NCBI GenBank assembly: GCA_019749805.1 | Contig: JAIEPH010000074.1 | Span: 1 to 64,000 of the forward strand | Source of the DNA: Mycobacteriaceae bacterium | GTDB lineage: Bacteria; Actinomycetota; Actinomycetes; Mycobacteriales; Mycobacteriaceae | Direction of reading: 5' to 3' | DNA length: 64,000 bases | Shown: positions 63,129-64,000 of the stretch, one piece after another | How positions within the stretch are numbered: the first letter of the stretch is position 1 | Layout of the letters: each line of letters starts with the position of its first letter | Position numbers and translations under genes: made by a program | Notes under the pieces: model-generated | Database searches by the model: none | What the model was told of the DNA's origin: nothing | What the model saw: the letters and a program-made list of their open reading frames with translations, nothing else

Positions 63129-64000
63129 GTGGACGTGACCACGCACCACGTGCCTTTTCAGGCCGCCGGGCAGCATCCGCGGCCGCGCACGTTCACGCAG
63201 TCATCCAAGCTGCAGGACGTGCTGTACGAGATCCGTGGCCCAGTGCACGAACACGCGTCACGGCTGGAGGCCGAGGGGCACCGCATCCTCAAACTGAACA
63301 TCGGCAACCCGGCCCCGTTCGGCTTCGAGGCGCCCGACGTGATCATGCGCGACATGATCCAGGCCCTGCCGTACGCGCAGGGGTACTCCGACTCGAAGGG
63401 CATCCAAGCGGCCCGCCGCGCGGTGTTCACCCGCTACGAATTGGTGGAGGGATTCCCCCGATTCGACGTCGACGACGTCTACCTCGGCAACGGGGTCTCC
63501 GAACTGATCACGATGACGCTGCAGGCGCTGCTGGACAACGGCGACCAGGTGCTCATCCCCGCACCCGACTATCCCCTGTGGACCGCTTCGACCTCGCTGG
63601 CCGGTGGCACGCCGGTGCACTACCTGTGCGACGAGACCCAGGGCTGGCAGCCCGACATCGCCGATCTCGAGGCGAAGATCACCGACCGCACCAAAGCGCT
63701 CGTCGTGATCAACCCGAACAACCCCACCGGTGCGGTGTACGGCACCGAGATCCTCGAGCAGATGGTCGAATTGGCGCGCAAGCATCAACTGCTGCTGCTC
63801 GCCGACGAGATCTACGACAAGATCCTCTACGACGATGCCGAGCACATCTGCCTCGCGACGCTGGCGCCGGATCTGCTGACGCTGACGTTCAACGGTTTGT
63901 CCAAGGCCTACCGAGTGGCCGGTTATCGCTCCGGCTGGCTGGTGATCACCGGGCCCAAAGAACACGCGAGCAGCTTCCTGGAGGGCATCAGCCTGCTGGC
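63129..64000 (+). CDS. aspC: Alanine/aspartate aminotransferase AspC (Rv0337c-like), 3' end outside window
   Basis: The first 290 residues of a class I PLP aminotransferase; it continues past 64000. LNIGNPAPFGF, NGVSELITM, the NPNNPTGAVY loop, DEIYDKILYDD and the PLP lysine in FNGLSKAYRVAGYRSGW are present. GTG 63129 and GTG 63135 are starts I can support; TTG 63105 would give LLDGNESIVDV, which matches the start of the M. tuberculosis protein (MDNDGTIVDV, from memory). In M. tuberculosis Rv0337c is probably an essential alanine aminotransferase. It follows etfD by 17-41 bp. Confidence 0.93.
   Translation, partial: MDVTTHHVPFQAAGQHPRPRTFTQSSKLQDVLYEIRGPVHEHASRLEAEGHRILKLNIGNPAPFGFEAPDVIMRDMIQALPYAQGYSDSKGIQAARRAVFTRYELVEGFPRFDVDDVYLGNGVSELITMTLQALLDNGDQVLIPAPDYPLWTASTSLAGGTPVHYLCDETQGWQPDIADLEAKITDRTKALVVINPNNPTGAVYGTEILEQMVELARKHQLLLLADEIYDKILYDDAEHICLATLAPDLLTLTFNGLSKAYRVAGYRSGWLVITGPKEHASSFLEGISLL

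Overview
The window is high-GC chromosomal DNA of a Mycobacterium, most likely a rapid grower (Mycolicibacterium). Many proteins match M. tuberculosis H37Rv families that I recognise: PurT, PurA, Rv0358-Rv0361, Fba, a DedA protein, a GH76 protein (Rv0365c type), Rv0380c/Rv0381c/Rv0383c, ClpB, an Rv0385-type flavohaemoglobin, HspR-DnaJ1-GrpE-DnaK, IniA/IniC/IniB, IniR, EtfD and AspC. I see no tRNA or rRNA gene, insertion sequence, prophage or CRISPR array. Coding density is very high, with many 4-bp GTGA/ATGA overlaps, and no gene-free stretch exceeds 300 bp.

Layout. 1-2.4 kb: purT, a small membrane protein and a MarR regulator. 2.4-6.7 kb: an MMPL exporter, alpha/beta hydrolase, P450 and ferredoxin, all on the plus strand. 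6.7-14.8 kb: conserved housekeeping genes (purA, thioesterase, site-2 protease-like protein, CDF transporter, fba, DedA). 14.8-20 kb: an NhaA-DsbA fusion, a GH76 enzyme and a TetR/MFS drug-efflux pair. 20-27 kb: RNA methylase, lipoprotein, SDR, Rv0383c, a hydrolase and clpB. 27-40 kb is more accessory: a molybdenum hydroxylase operon, a giant multicopper oxidase lipoprotein with a beta-propeller-like tail, a broken SnoaL-like gene, a GAP-family protein, a TetR-controlled membrane protein, a flavohaemoglobin and an aldose epimerase. 40-44.3 kb: the dnaK-grpE-dnaJ1-hspR operon. 44.3-50 kb: a P1B-5 metal ATPase with a C-terminal haemerythrin domain, followed by small surface and lipoprotein genes. 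50-60 kb: the cell-envelope stress locus (iniC, iniA, iniB, an iniB paralogue, a membrane Hsp70-like protein and iniR). 60-64 kb: etfD and aspC, the latter cut by the window edge.

How the genes work together. The protein-quality-control genes are tied by HspR-type HAIR operators upstream of both dnaK and clpB. The ini locus looks like one circuit: the LuxR-type ATPase IniR lies 3 bp behind a membrane-anchored Hsp70-like protein. Repeated TTAGGGG elements occur upstream of both iniB-like genes and nowhere else that I noticed, which makes them candidate control sites. Other visible control elements are a perfect 20-bp palindrome before the TetR/MFS pair, twin TTCAA-N6-TTGAA sites before the second TetR pair, twin GTTAC-N6-GTAAC sites before etfD and an ArsR-like site before the CDF gene. 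Several genes look leaderless, with a TANNNT box 5-8 nt before the start codon.

Compared with the H37Rv gene order as I remember it, the purA-to-flavohaemoglobin block is inverted between the hspR and purT flanks. No single wholly unknown system stands out. The strongest candidates for new biology are the IniR/Hsp70-like/TTAGGGG circuit, the etfD operators and GLGIA tail repeats, and the multicopper oxidase-propeller lipoprotein.
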